DNA of 64,000 nt from AP-15 sp963790875 (GTDB lineage: Bacteria; Pseudomonadota; Alphaproteobacteria; ATCC43930; CGMCC-115725). The stretch lies in assembly GCA_963790875.1 (NCBI GenBank), contig CAWBQT010000001.1, positions 62,001 to 126,000 on the forward strand, read 5' to 3'. This document shows, piece by piece, positions 27,118 to 35,581 of the stretch; the stretch's first letter is position 1; every line of letters begins with the position of its first letter. The notes beneath the pieces were generated by a model. It saw only the letters and a list, made by a program, of their open reading frames with translations. It did not search any database and was not told the origin of the DNA. The translations under genes were made by a program, and so were the position numbers.

Positions 27118-28047
27118 TCAATGCCGCAGGTCCGCCAGCGTGACGTGTGCGAGAATATCCGGTTGGCGCGGCGGCAGATAGGTTATCCCGGAGTCTCGGG
27201 CGAGACCGGGAAGCTCGGCTTTCGCGAGCATATCGCCGACCGCCGCGTTCACCTGCACGAGCAATTCCTGCTGTGTCGACAGCGCGACGAACCCCATGTT
27301 GAACCCGATCGGGTAATAGTATCCCGATCGACGCAGCCGGGTCGCGGGATGTGCCGCCCGATAGGCGTCGAAGCGGCGCAGATCGACCAGGCTCACAGCG
27401 AAATCGCCGCGCTCCAGCCGCACCAGCAAATCGCAGCGCCCCGGCACCACATGGGTCAGGTTGCCAACCAGCCTGCCGTCCTCGAACAACATCAGGATGG
27501 CATCGGCCAGCGTCCCGTCCTCGACGCCGATCTTCATCCCGGCGATGTCGGCAAGACCGGAAACGGGCCGCAAGGTTGCGGTGCCACCGAGAACGATCGT
27601 CAGCGGCGCATAATGATAGGGTCGGCTCGGCACCAGCGCGCCGAGGGCGACGCGGCGGCCGCGATCCGACGGCGTTTTGCCGTCATAGTCCGGCAGTCTG
27701 GCGGTTGCGGCGGCGGGCCGGCCGAGCCCGTCGGCGACCAGCGGATAGCCGCCGACCAATCGACAGCGGCCGTCGGAGAGCAGCGCGTTGGCGGCAAGCG
27801 TCGTGCTGCTGTCTTCGTCGATCCCGGTCTCGAACCACTGCACCCGAAGCGGCCGGCCGAGGCGGATCGCCACGCCTTGCGCGACCGCGAAATCGAACCC
27901 GCCGCCGTCCTTGCGGTCGGAAATCGGGCCGAGCGGGACATTCCGGTCGAGGCAGACGGTCAGCGCCTCGCCGGCAAAGCCCGGCGATGTCGCGGTCGCG
28001 GCGGCGACAAACGCGCCGGCGAACACCCGCCGCCATCCGTGCTTCAC
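27118..28047 (-). CDS. XoxJ/MxaJ-like periplasmic binding protein of a quinoprotein dehydrogenase
   Basis: 309 residues from a GTG at 28047 with GGAGGG upstream. It has a signal peptide (VFAGAFVAAATATSPGFAG) and then an extracellular solute-binding family 3 fold (LTVCLDRNVPLGPISDRKDGGGFDFAVAQGVAIRLGRPL, IGVEDGTLADAILM). Such proteins next to PQQ alcohol dehydrogenases are MxaJ/XoxJ, needed for activation of the dehydrogenase. Its start overlaps the cytochrome c stop as GTGA (28044-28047), which couples translation. It contains conserved Cys in VCLDRN and RCRLVGGY. Confidence 0.85.
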   Translation of the reverse strand: MKHGWRRVFAGAFVAAATATSPGFAGEALTVCLDRNVPLGPISDRKDGGGFDFAVAQGVAIRLGRPLRVQWFETGIDEDSSTTLAANALLSDGRCRLVGGYPLVADGLGRPAAATARLPDYDGKTPSDRGRRVALGALVPSRPYHYAPLTIVLGGTATLRPVSGLADIAGMKIGVEDGTLADAILMLFEDGRLVGNLTHVVPGRCDLLVRLERGDFAVSLVDLRRFDAYRAAHPATRLRRSGYYYPIGFNMGFVALSTQQELLVQVNAAVGDMLAKAELPGLARDSGITYLPPRQPDILAHVTLADLRH

Positions 28048-28415
28048 GATTTCCCTCCGGTCCTGACATAGGCCCAGATCTCGTCGATCTGCTGCGGCGT
28101 CAGGACATCCCCCCAGGGCGGCATGCGGTTGTTCTTGCCGTGCGTAACCGAATCGACAAAGCGCGGCTTCTGGTCGTGCGGAAACTGGCGCAGGTCGAAG
28201 GCGACGGTCCCGGGAGTGACCATGTTGAAGCCGTGGCAATGCGAACAATGCAGCGCGTACAAGGCGCGGCCATCCTCTATTTGCGCAGCGGGGTCGCGAT
28301 CGGCCGGCGGCGACGCGCCAGGCGCCGTCTGGCCCGTGGCGGCGGATAGGGCAGTCGCGACCGAAATGACGGCCAGGACCATCGCCGCACCTCTGATCGA
28401 GCCGGAGAGCCTCAC
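28044..28415 (-). CDS. Cytochrome c, electron acceptor of the PQQ dehydrogenase (XoxG-like)
   Basis: 123 residues from a GTG at 28415 that overlaps the dehydrogenase stop as GTGA (28412-28415). It has a signal peptide (AAMVLAVISVATALSAATG), one c-type heme site CSHCH (residues 57-61), and a likely axial Met in NNRMPPWGD near residue 104. The length and class I pattern (DGRALYALHCSHCHG, LTPQQIDEIWAYV) match small periplasmic cytochromes that take electrons from PQQ alcohol dehydrogenases. The position between dehydrogenase and XoxJ-like gene is that of xoxG. Confidence 0.9.
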   Translation of the reverse strand: MRLSGSIRGAAMVLAVISVATALSAATGQTAPGASPPADRDPAAQIEDGRALYALHCSHCHGFNMVTPGTVAFDLRQFPHDQKPRFVDSVTHGKNNRMPPWGDVLTPQQIDEIWAYVRTGGKS

Positions 28416-30073
28416 TGGTGCAGGGCGAAGACCCACAGCGAACCGCCGGCCGGCACCTTGGCCAGGCGCTCGTCACCGGCGAAGATCGAGTAGACGCCGC
28501 CGATGCCGCTCGTCACGGCTACGTATTGCACGCCGTCCTGTTGCCAGGTGACCGGCTGTCCTTCGATCCCCGAGCCGGTCTGGAACTGCCACAGCCTTTT
28601 GCCGGTGTCGGCGTCGAAGGCCTCGAACTCGCCGGTCAGTCGACCGCTGAAGACCACCCCGCCGGCGGTCGACAAGACGCCGGAAAAGCGCGGGATATCG
28701 CTCGGCGCTTCCCACTTCGCCCTGCCGGTCAGCGGATCGATGGCCTTCAGATAGCCGCGCGGTCCGGCGGGCCATCCCCACAAATCGCTCAGATCCATGC
28801 CGAGGTACCAATCGCCGGCCTTGTAGTTGACCGGGATCGCCTTGTAATGGCCGGCGAAATTGAGCGTGTTCGCATAGGCGAGACCGCGCTTCGGATCGAA
28901 CGACATCGGTTCCCAATTCTTGCCGCCCATGATCGACGGCCAGACCGTGACCTTCTCCCCGGCGCGCGCCTGCATGGTCACGTCGGTCTCGACCGGGCGG
29001 CCCGTCGCCATTTCGATGCCCTTGGCCCAGTTGACTTTGACGTAGGGGTTGGCCGCCAGCAATCGTCCGTCGGAGCGGTCGAGGACATAGAAGAACCCGT
29101 TGCGGTTGGCGTCCATCAGCACATTGGTCGGTTTGCCGTGCACCTTCAGCTCGGCGAGCACCATCTCGGCGACGCTGTCGTAGTCGAACGGGTCGTTGGG
29201 GCTGAACTGATAGTGCCATTTGATTTGCCCGGTCTTCGGATCGAGCGCCAGGACCGAGCCTGTATAGAGGTTGTCGCCCTTGCGGATCCCAGCATTGAAC
29301 GGCCCGGGATTGCCGACGCCCCAATAGACCATGTGCAGCCCGGGATCGAACGAACCGGTGATCCAGGTCGAACCGCCGCCATGCTGCCAGGTGTCGCCGG
29401 GCCAGGTGTCGTGACCCGGCTCGCCGGGACCGGGGATCGTGTAGGTGCGCCACAGGTGCTTGCCGCTCTCGGCATCCCAGCCGTCAACGAAATCGCGGGT
29501 GCCGAACTCGGCGCCGGAGATGCCGGTGATGACCACGCCATCGGCCACCAGCGGGGCCACCGTCATCGAATAACCGTCCTTGAAGTCGATGGCCTTCTGC
29601 CGCCACAGCTCTTTCCCGGTCTTGCCGTCGAGCGCGACGACGTTGGCATCGAGGGTGGTGCGGAACACCTTGCCGTCATAGAGCGCCGCACCGCGGTTGA
29701 TGATGCCGCAGCAGACGATGCGCGGCGTTTGCGGCGGGTAATCGACCTTGGTCTTCCAGACCTGCTTGCCGGTCTTGGCGTCCACCGCCATCGTCGCACT
29801 GTTGGTGGTGACGTAGATGACGCCGTTGTAGACGAGAGGCTGCGATTCTTCGCTGTGGTCGTCGTCGAGACTGTAATTCCACACCGGTACCAGCCGCTTT
29901 ACCGTCTGCTTGTCGATCTGGGTGAGCCGGCTGTAGCGCTGTAGATTGTAGCCCATGCCGTAATTCAGGACGTTGGCGGTATCGCCGGCACCTTTCGCCA
30001 ATTCTTCCCCGGTTTGCGCCTGGGCGCGGCCACAGATCAGCAACGCAGCGAGCGCGATGATCAAGCTTCTCAT
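28412..30073 (-). CDS. PQQ-dependent alcohol dehydrogenase, lanthanide-type active site
   Basis: 553 residues from the third ATG of an ATGATGATG run (start 30073), because GGGGGG then lies 7 bases upstream. It has a signal peptide (LIIALAALLICGRAQA) and an eight-bladed propeller. Active-site features are the vicinal disulfide CC (121-122), Glu in TGISGAEFG (189), Asn in GVGNPGPFN (255), the catalytic Asp297, and a second Asp two residues on (NDPFDYDSV, Asp299). The second Asp marks lanthanide-dependent XoxF/ExaF/PedH enzymes, whereas Ca-dependent MxaF has Ala. It oxidises a primary alcohol in the periplasm. Whether methanol, ethanol or another alcohol cannot be told. Confidence 0.9.
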   Translation of the reverse strand: MRSLIIALAALLICGRAQAQTGEELAKGAGDTANVLNYGMGYNLQRYSRLTQIDKQTVKRLVPVWNYSLDDDHSEESQPLVYNGVIYVTTNSATMAVDAKTGKQVWKTKVDYPPQTPRIVCCGIINRGAALYDGKVFRTTLDANVVALDGKTGKELWRQKAIDFKDGYSMTVAPLVADGVVITGISGAEFGTRDFVDGWDAESGKHLWRTYTIPGPGEPGHDTWPGDTWQHGGGSTWITGSFDPGLHMVYWGVGNPGPFNAGIRKGDNLYTGSVLALDPKTGQIKWHYQFSPNDPFDYDSVAEMVLAELKVHGKPTNVLMDANRNGFFYVLDRSDGRLLAANPYVKVNWAKGIEMATGRPVETDVTMQARAGEKVTVWPSIMGGKNWEPMSFDPKRGLAYANTLNFAGHYKAIPVNYKAGDWYLGMDLSDLWGWPAGPRGYLKAIDPLTGRAKWEAPSDIPRFSGVLSTAGGVVFSGRLTGEFEAFDADTGKRLWQFQTGSGIEGQPVTWQQDGVQYVAVTSGIGGVYSIFAGDERLAKVPAGGSLWVFALHQ

Positions 30074-30079
30074 CATCAT

Positions 30080-30490
30080 TCCCCCCGTCATCCCGGTTAT
30101 TTTTGGCAGACGGCGCACGAGATTATCGGTTGCGGCGGAGACGGCGCAAGACCGCGCCGCTGACTGCCGATTAATCCGCAGCCGGACCATGCGCCCGACG
30201 ACGGCACCCGCCCGTGCGCCCCTCACCCTCCCGCGCCTTTTGGCGCGGGCCCCTCTCTCCCCGCTCGCGCGGGGCGAGGGGTTTCGCGGCCGCCTCCCTC
30301 GCCCCGCTTGCGGTCGCTTGCACGGAGAGGGACGGGGTGAGGGGCAGCCGCGCAATGATCCGTGAATACCGTAGCCCATCGAGGGGGAGGGCGTTCAATC
30401 GCCGCACTGCCTGCGAGGCTCGCATTCTGCTCCGCGGCAACGAGAACAAAATTCTCGTAGGCGTCCCCGTAACCGATTAAGGAAGCGGCC
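30080..30490 (+). other. Divergent promoter region with a dispersed repeat
   Basis: It lies between the PQQ dehydrogenase (minus) and the P450 (plus). The centre is occupied by the repeat at 30219-30344. The remaining parts, 30080-30218 and 30345-30490, should hold the two promoters. No gene is seen. Confidence 0.4.
30219..30344 (+). repeat. Palindromic intergenic repeat
   Basis: About 126 bases framed by inverted ends CCCCTCACCC (30219-30228) and GGGGTGAGGGG (30334-30344). An internal hairpin CCGCGCC-TTTT-GGCGCGG and several CCCTC/GAGGG blocks lie between. It resembles intergenic repeats dispersed in many proteobacterial genomes. No coding content. Confidence 0.6.
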
Positions 30491-31735
30491 ATGAACGCAC
30501 CGGTCATGCCCGCACCACTCGGCGATCCGTGGACCATCCCGCTCGATCGGCTCGACGTCGCCGACCCGCAGCTCTTCGCGGACGATGTCTGGCCGGATTG
30601 GTTCGCCCGCCTGCGGCGCGACGATCCGGTGCACTTTCACGCGGAGAGCCGGTTCGGACCCTTCTGGTCGGTCACGAAATACGCGGACATAATGACGTTG
30701 GAGACGACGCCGCAGATCTTCTCCTCCGCCTCCGGGATCACGCTTGCCGATCAGGAGGCGCAATACCGGCTGCCGATGTTCATCGCAATGGACCCGCCAA
30801 AGCACGACGCGCAGCGCCGCGTCGTCGCGCCGATCGTGGCGCCGGGCAATCTCACGAAGCTCGCCGACACGATCCGGCAGCGGGCGGCGATGATCCTCGA
30901 TGGACTGCCGCGCAACGAACCGTTCGACTGGGTCACGCGCGTGTCGATCGAACTGACGACGTGGATGCTGGCGACTCTGTTCGATTACCCGCAGGAGCGG
31001 CGATCGGAACTCACGCGCTGGTCGGATATTGCGACCGCCAACCTGAAGGCCCCCGACGCGCCCGTGCACACCGAAGAAGAACGGTTCGGCGAGCTGCAGA
31101 AAATGGCCGGCGCGATGACCGGGCTGTGGAACGAGCGGGTCAACGCGCCGCCGCGGCCCGATCTGATCTCGATGCTCGCGCATGGCGAGGCGACACGGCA
31201 CATGGACCCGATGGAGTTCATGGGCAATTGCGTCTTGTTGATCGTCGGCGGCAACGATACGACACGAAATTCGATCAGCGGCGGGCTGTGGGCATTGAGC
31301 CGGCATCCCGAGGAATACAAGAAACTGCGCGACAACCCCGGCCTGATCGCGTCGATGGTGCCGGAAATCATCCGCTGGCACACGCCGATCACCCATATGC
31401 GCCGCACCGCGCTCGCCGATTTCACGGTCCGCGGCAAGACGATCCGCGCCGGCGACAAGGTGGCGATGTGGTACATCTCCGGCAATCGCGACCCGGAGCT
31501 GATCGATGAAGCCGACCGGTTCATCATCGACCGCGCCCGGCCGCGGCAGCATCTGTCCTTCGGCTTCGGCATCCATCGTTGCGTCGGCAACCGGCTGGCG
31601 GAACTGCAGCTGACGATCCTGTGGGAAGAGATCCTCAAGCGCTTTCCGGCGATCGATGTGCTGGAGCCGCCGCGGCGGCTCTACGCGGTCTTCGTGCACG
31701 GCATCACCTCGATGATCGTGCGCATCCCCGGCTGA
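30491..31735 (+). CDS. Cytochrome P450
   Basis: 414 residues, soluble, with AAGGAAG before the ATG. The hallmark motifs are present: I-helix oxygen-binding LLIVGGNDTTRNS, K-helix ExxR in PEIIRWHTP, and the heme thiolate loop FGFGIHRCVGNRLAE with the Cys ligand. The pattern (FGPFWSVTKYADIM, VLLIVGGNDTTRN, RFGFG-type loop) fits CYP108/CYP125-like bacterial P450s that hydroxylate terpenes, sterols or alkyl chains. No ferredoxin gene is adjacent. The divergent PQQ alcohol dehydrogenase could oxidise an alcohol made by this enzyme, but that is only inferred from position. Confidence 0.92.
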   Translation: MNAPVMPAPLGDPWTIPLDRLDVADPQLFADDVWPDWFARLRRDDPVHFHAESRFGPFWSVTKYADIMTLETTPQIFSSASGITLADQEAQYRLPMFIAMDPPKHDAQRRVVAPIVAPGNLTKLADTIRQRAAMILDGLPRNEPFDWVTRVSIELTTWMLATLFDYPQERRSELTRWSDIATANLKAPDAPVHTEEERFGELQKMAGAMTGLWNERVNAPPRPDLISMLAHGEATRHMDPMEFMGNCVLLIVGGNDTTRNSISGGLWALSRHPEEYKKLRDNPGLIASMVPEIIRWHTPITHMRRTALADFTVRGKTIRAGDKVAMWYISGNRDPELIDEADRFIIDRARPRQHLSFGFGIHRCVGNRLAELQLTILWEEILKRFPAIDVLEPPRRLYAVFVHGITSMIVRIPG

Positions 31736-31782
31736 CCGAGCTGTCAGCCGCCGGGCGGCCCCGGCGCGCCGGCTTCGCACGA

Positions 31783-32844
31783 TCACGCATGACCCACACC
31801 CGAACGCCAAACCCACAAAGGCGGATCGAAGCGATCGGCAACTGCTTTACCGGAAATCCGCGGCTGAAGCAGGGCGAGCAGCGAGAGCGATCTGCGCGCA
31901 GCCGAAGGTGTTCCCGCTCGCCGAGCGGGAAGCGCCACAGCGCGGCCGCGGCCGTCGTCAAGAGGGCGGCCGGCAAGCGTGCCGTGCTTGTCGGACCGGT
32001 AGCTGAGCCGGGTCCAGATCGGCATGCCCGCCAGCCCGGCCACGAAGTAGCACAACAACAGCGTGCTCGAATGAGCGAGCGCAAAGGTCTTTTCGACGAG
32101 AAATAGATAGAGGGACGCGGTGATGCTCGTCGCCAGACCGATCGCCAGATCGACACCCAGGACCGATCGCAGCGCCGGGTTTAGCCGGAGCCGGCGCCAG
32201 AGCGCATCGATGCCGCCGCCGACCAGCGGCGCGTGGCGCGGTTCGCCGGCGAGAAAAACGGCGATGCCGACGGCTAGCGGCAGGCCTGTCATGATGAGAC
32301 CATCGCGGCAACTTCCTCCCGCGCGCCGGCGCCGAACCGCAACTCCAGGACCGCCGGCAGGACCAGCACAACCAGCATGCCGCCGACGAAGGCGATTTGT
32401 CGGGCAGCCGCGATGCGGCTGCGTTCGTGATAAGCGTCGGTCAGTTCCGCGCCCCAGGCCGTGTGGCCGATCGTGAGGACCGAGAAGCCGAAATAGATCG
32501 CGACGAGGCAGCTCGCGAGATAGAGCGCGCTCGCCTGACCCGGCGGGTTGAAGAGTAGAAAGACCGCGACAAGCATCGGCGGCGTGATCACGATGAGCCA
32601 TGGCCGACGCCGCCCCCGACGCGTGCCGGTACGGTCTTGTGCAAGACCGATCAACGGATCGAAGGCGATGTCGATCGCCCGCACCGCAAAGAAGAGGATC
32701 CCAACGAGACCGGCGCCGAGCCCGATCTGCACCGCGTAGAACGGCGCCACATACACGGTCAGCGGCAGCGCCAGCGCCCGCGGTCGGGACGGCGGGCAGC
32801 GCGTAGCCGACGAGCTCGCGCCAGGTGAGCCGGTCGGCCGTCAT
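31783..32844 (-). pseudogene. MFS transporter (GPH sugar/cation symporter type), multiply frameshifted and truncated
   Basis: The start MTADRLTWRELVGYALPAVP at 32844 shifts frame near 32790 into LALPLTVYVAPFYAVQIGLG, with helices and the motif GLAQDRTGTRRGRRRPW. It shifts again near 32295 into GLPLAVGIAVFLAGEPRH and SLYLFLVEKTFALAHSSTLLLCYFVAGLAG, and a third time near 31975. The last helices are lost in sequence without similarity. The start overlaps the dehydrogenase remnant by four bases (ATGA), so both once formed an operon. Non-functional. Confidence 0.75.
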
Positions 32845-33180
32845 GCGAGAGCTGCATCGACCGTCAGCACCGCCTTGCCGGCGAAGCGGCGGTGCATCAA
32901 ATCGTCGGCGACCCGCGCGATGTCGGAGAGCGGCGCCCGGGCCGCGATCACCGGATCGAGTTTCCTCTGATCCAACAGCGACGCGAGCTCGGCCAGTCCC
33001 GACGCTGGGGGCGTGCGTGCCAGCTCATACGGCATCACAGGCCGTAGAGGCTGGTGGGCGCCGACCCGAAACAGCGCGCTATCGAAGCATGTGACGGTGC
33101 CGGCCGACGCGCCGACGAGGACGCATGTGCCGCCCGGTGCCAACAGACCGAGGGCCGCGCCGAGCCTCCGATCATCGCCA
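32841..33180 (-). pseudogene. MDR (zinc-binding/quinone oxidoreductase) dehydrogenase, C-terminal remnant
   Basis: Only the last 110 residues or so are present: LGAALGLLAPGGTCVLVGAS, then a stretch ending in SDIARVADDLMHRRFAGKAVLTVD. This is the end of the NADPH-binding domain and C-terminus of medium-chain dehydrogenases, which are normally about 330 residues. Upstream, the sequence gives way within a few bases to the palindrome at 33191-33225. The stop overlaps the MFS start (ATGA). It is a truncated gene. Confidence 0.7.
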
Positions 33181-33190
33181 CGCCTCCGGG

Positions 33191-33225
33191 TATATGTTCG
33201 TTGAACACTGTTCAGTGAACATATA
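33191..33225. promoter_or_regulatory. Long palindromic operator, probable TetR binding site
   Basis: 35 bases with twofold symmetry. The outer arms are TATATGTTC and GAACATATA. The inner arms TTGAACA and TGTTCAG meet at a central C, with only two mismatched position pairs. It lies 57 bases before the ATG of the SDR gene, whose neighbour is a TetR regulator. It may also sit in the former promoter of the decayed minus-strand pair. The length and nested half-sites suit two TetR dimers. Confidence 0.75.
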
Positions 33226-33281
33226 GATTGTCCGCCGGATCAAGCCCCGTTGCCGGGAGGGCTGCGTAGAGGAGGGCGGCG

Positions 33282-34307
33282 ATGAGCGAGAGAGTGCTGG
33301 TGACAGGCGGCTCCGGTTTTCTGGCCGGATGGCAGATCGTGCGGCTCATTCAGGCCGGATTCGAGGTGCGCGCCACATTGCGCGACCCGTCGCGAGCGAC
33401 GGAAGTGCGGCGCGCCGTCGAGCGCGAGGTCGCGACGGGCGAGCGTCTCAGCTTTGTCGAGGCCGATTTGCGGCGTGACAACGGCTGGAGCGAAGCGGTG
33501 CGCGGGTGCTGCTTTGTGCTGCACATCGCTTCGCCCTTTCCGTCGGCGCAACCGAAAAATCCCGACGAGCTGATCATTCCGGCGCGCGATGGCGCGTTGC
33601 GCGTGTTGCGCGCAGCGGTTGCCGCGAAAGTCAGGCGCGTCGTCATGACGTCATCTTCCACGGCGCTCGCCGATCCGCCGGAACCGCGCAGGCCGGTGCC
33701 GCTCACCGAAGAGCATTGGACCGATGCCAACGCCCCCGGTGCGACACCCTATGTAAAGTCGAAGGTGTTGTCGGAACGGGCCGCCTGGGATTTCATGAAA
33801 CAACGAGGCGGAGAAACCCAGTTCGCGGTCGTGGTGCCGACAATGATCATCGGCCCGGTGCTTTCGCCCGATCTCTCGGCTTCGGTTCAGGCGGTGCGGC
33901 GGCTGCTGACCGGCGACATGGCGGGTGTACCGCGCCTCGGCTTTGCATTCGTCGATGTGCGCGACATCGCCGATCTACAGATGCTGGCGATGACCAGACC
34001 CGAAGCGGCCGGCCAGCGCATCGCCGGCGCCGGCGATTTCACCTGGCTCGCCGACGCGGGATCGATGCTGCGGCGGCGGCTCGGCAGCGACGCGGCGAAA
34101 GTGCCGACCCGGGCGGCGCCGGATCTGTTGGTTCGATTGATGTCGCTCGTCGATCCGGGGTTGCGATCCGTGGTGCGCGAGCTGAACCAGACGAGGATCG
34201 TGTCGTCGGAAAAGGCGCGGCGCCTGTTCGGCTGGATGGCTCGGCCGGTCGAAGAGAGCCTGACCGATTGCGCGCGAAGCTTGATCGCCATCGGCCTGGC
34301 ACCATAA
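33282..34307 (+). CDS. Extended SDR, NAD(P)-dependent epimerase/dihydroflavonol-4-reductase-like
   Basis: 341 residues with GAGGGCGG before the ATG. The Rossmann motif is VLVTGGSGFLAGWQIVRL. The substrate-domain pattern matches dihydroflavonol reductase-like SDRs: VLHIASPFPSAQPKNPDELIIPARDG, VVMTSSSTAL and the catalytic TPYVKSKVLSE (YxxxK). It reduces or oxidises a carbonyl or alcohol with NADPH in the cytosol. The substrate is unknown. It is followed 9 bases later by the TetR gene and preceded by the palindrome, which suggests an autoregulated two-gene operon. Confidence 0.88.
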   Translation: MSERVLVTGGSGFLAGWQIVRLIQAGFEVRATLRDPSRATEVRRAVEREVATGERLSFVEADLRRDNGWSEAVRGCCFVLHIASPFPSAQPKNPDELIIPARDGALRVLRAAVAAKVRRVVMTSSSTALADPPEPRRPVPLTEEHWTDANAPGATPYVKSKVLSERAAWDFMKQRGGETQFAVVVPTMIIGPVLSPDLSASVQAVRRLLTGDMAGVPRLGFAFVDVRDIADLQMLAMTRPEAAGQRIAGAGDFTWLADAGSMLRRRLGSDAAKVPTRAAPDLLVRLMSLVDPGLRSVVRELNQTRIVSSEKARRLFGWMARPVEESLTDCARSLIAIGLAP

Positions 34308-34316
34308 AACCGCCAG

Positions 34317-34973
34317 ATGCCCAACGCGGTCGGAGCCCGTCAGTCCACCCGCAAGACGCGGGGCTTCGGCCAGGAGCGGCGCAGCGAGATTCTTGCCGCA
34401 GCGACGGAGCTGTTCGCATCCGAGGGCTACGGCCGCGTGACGACGCGGGCGCTCGCCGAGCGGGTCGGCCTGTCGCAGACCGGTCTCTACATCTATTTCC
34501 GGACCAAGGAAGAGATTTTACGGGCGATCTGCGACGAGACCCACGACGCTCTTGCCGCGGCGTTCGATGCCGCGATGGCCGCGGCGGGTTCGCCGGCCGA
34601 TGCGTTGCGCCGATTGGTACGTAGTTTTCTGGATTTCGGTCTGGCCCATCCGGCCGCGTATCAGCTCACCTTCACCGTCAGTCCCGACGCTTTGGCGCCG
34701 ATCGAGAAGGATTTCTCGCGCCCGTTCGATGCGCAGGAACCGGGCGCGCGCAGCTTTCTGCGTTTTCGCGACTATCTCGCCGAACTCAGCCGGCTGGGCG
34801 TCCCGATCAGGTTCGACCCGATGACGGCCGTGCAGATCCTCTGGTTCGTCGGTCACGGCGCGGTTTCGCTGTTGATCAGCCGTTCGCATTTCCCCTGGAT
34901 CGAGCGCGAGAAGCTGATCGGCAGCCTCGAGCACTTCGTCGTCGCCGGTCTGACCGCGCCAATCGATCCCTAG
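34317..34973 (+). CDS. TetR/AcrR family transcriptional regulator
   Basis: 218 residues. The N-terminal helix-turn-helix is typical: RRSEILAAATELFASEGYGRVTTRALAERVGLSQTGLYIYFRTKEEIL. The C-terminal part is an all-helical ligand/dimer domain with WHG-like features (LVRSFLDFGLAHPAAYQLTF). It starts 9 bases after the SDR gene and most likely binds the palindrome at 33191-33225, repressing its own operon until a ligand arrives. The ligand is unknown. Confidence 0.9.
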   Translation: MPNAVGARQSTRKTRGFGQERRSEILAAATELFASEGYGRVTTRALAERVGLSQTGLYIYFRTKEEILRAICDETHDALAAAFDAAMAAAGSPADALRRLVRSFLDFGLAHPAAYQLTFTVSPDALAPIEKDFSRPFDAQEPGARSFLRFRDYLAELSRLGVPIRFDPMTAVQILWFVGHGAVSLLISRSHFPWIEREKLIGSLEHFVVAGLTAPIDP

Positions 34974-34984
34974 TTGCTGGGACC

Positions 34985-35001
34985 GCGCGCGTCCCGCGCG
35001 C
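34985..35001. repeat. REP-like palindrome downstream of the RAYT gene
   Basis: Arms GCGCGC (34985-34990) and GCGCGC (34996-35001) enclose GTCCC. It matches the palindrome on the other side of the transposase gene, which carries GGGAC in the loop, so the two are in opposite orientation. Confidence 0.55.
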
Positions 35002-35008
35002 CCGCTCC

Positions 35009-35550
35009 TCAGCGTGCCGCCGAAGAGAACGGCCAGTCCTGCGGGTGCGCTGCCAAGCCGGCGTTGACCGGGTTCTCCTCGATGTAGCGCACGGCATTGC
35101 CGAAATGCGTAACGTCACGGATGAAGCGATCGAAATAGTCGGGAGCCCAGACCCGGCCGCTCGCGTTGCGCCGCTTGTTGATTTCCTTCGCCGTGAAAGA
35201 CTTCCAGGACTGCACGATGTCACCCAGACGGAAGCCATCGAGCTGCTCGATCAGCACATGCACGTGGTTCGGCATCACGACCCGCGCGATCAGGCGATAG
35301 CGCACCGCATCAAAATGCAGGAGCGCATCGCCGACGATCGCGGCAAATTCCGGCGCCCGCAGTAGACAGGCGCCGAGGCCCTCGTCGATCATCGCGTCCA
35401 ATCTTCGGCGCCGCTCGGCATATTCGGCAACGGTGGCGACCATCTGATCGTAGACCGCGCGGCAAGCTGTCGGCGAGGCGGAAGGTGAGCGACTGAACCG
35501 TCGCGCCGGCGTCGAAGTGGGGCAGATAGCCCCGCTCGTGCCACGCGCTA
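35009..35550 (-). pseudogene. REP-associated tyrosine transposase (RAYT, Y1 family), one frameshift
   Basis: The N-terminal WHERGYLPHFDAGATVQSLTFRLADSLPR is read in one frame. After a missing base near 35460 the rest (VYDQMVATVAEYAERRRRLD) follows. The single-strand DNA transposase motifs are intact: the HUH site MPNHVHVLI, and the nucleophilic Tyr region in WAPDYFDRFIRD. These proteins act on REP palindromes, and REP-like palindromes lie directly on both sides (34985-35001 and 35552-35568). No clear start codon is visible beyond about 35550. The single shift may be a sequence error. Confidence 0.75.
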
Positions 35551-35551
35551 T

Positions 35552-35568
35552 GCGGGCGGGACGCCCGC
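35552..35568. repeat. REP-like palindrome upstream of the RAYT gene
   Basis: Arms GCGGGC (35552-35557) and GCCCGC (35563-35568) enclose GGGAC. Together with 34985-35001 it frames the transposase gene in inverted orientation. Confidence 0.55.
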
Positions 35569-35581
35569 GCTCCCAAGAAAG

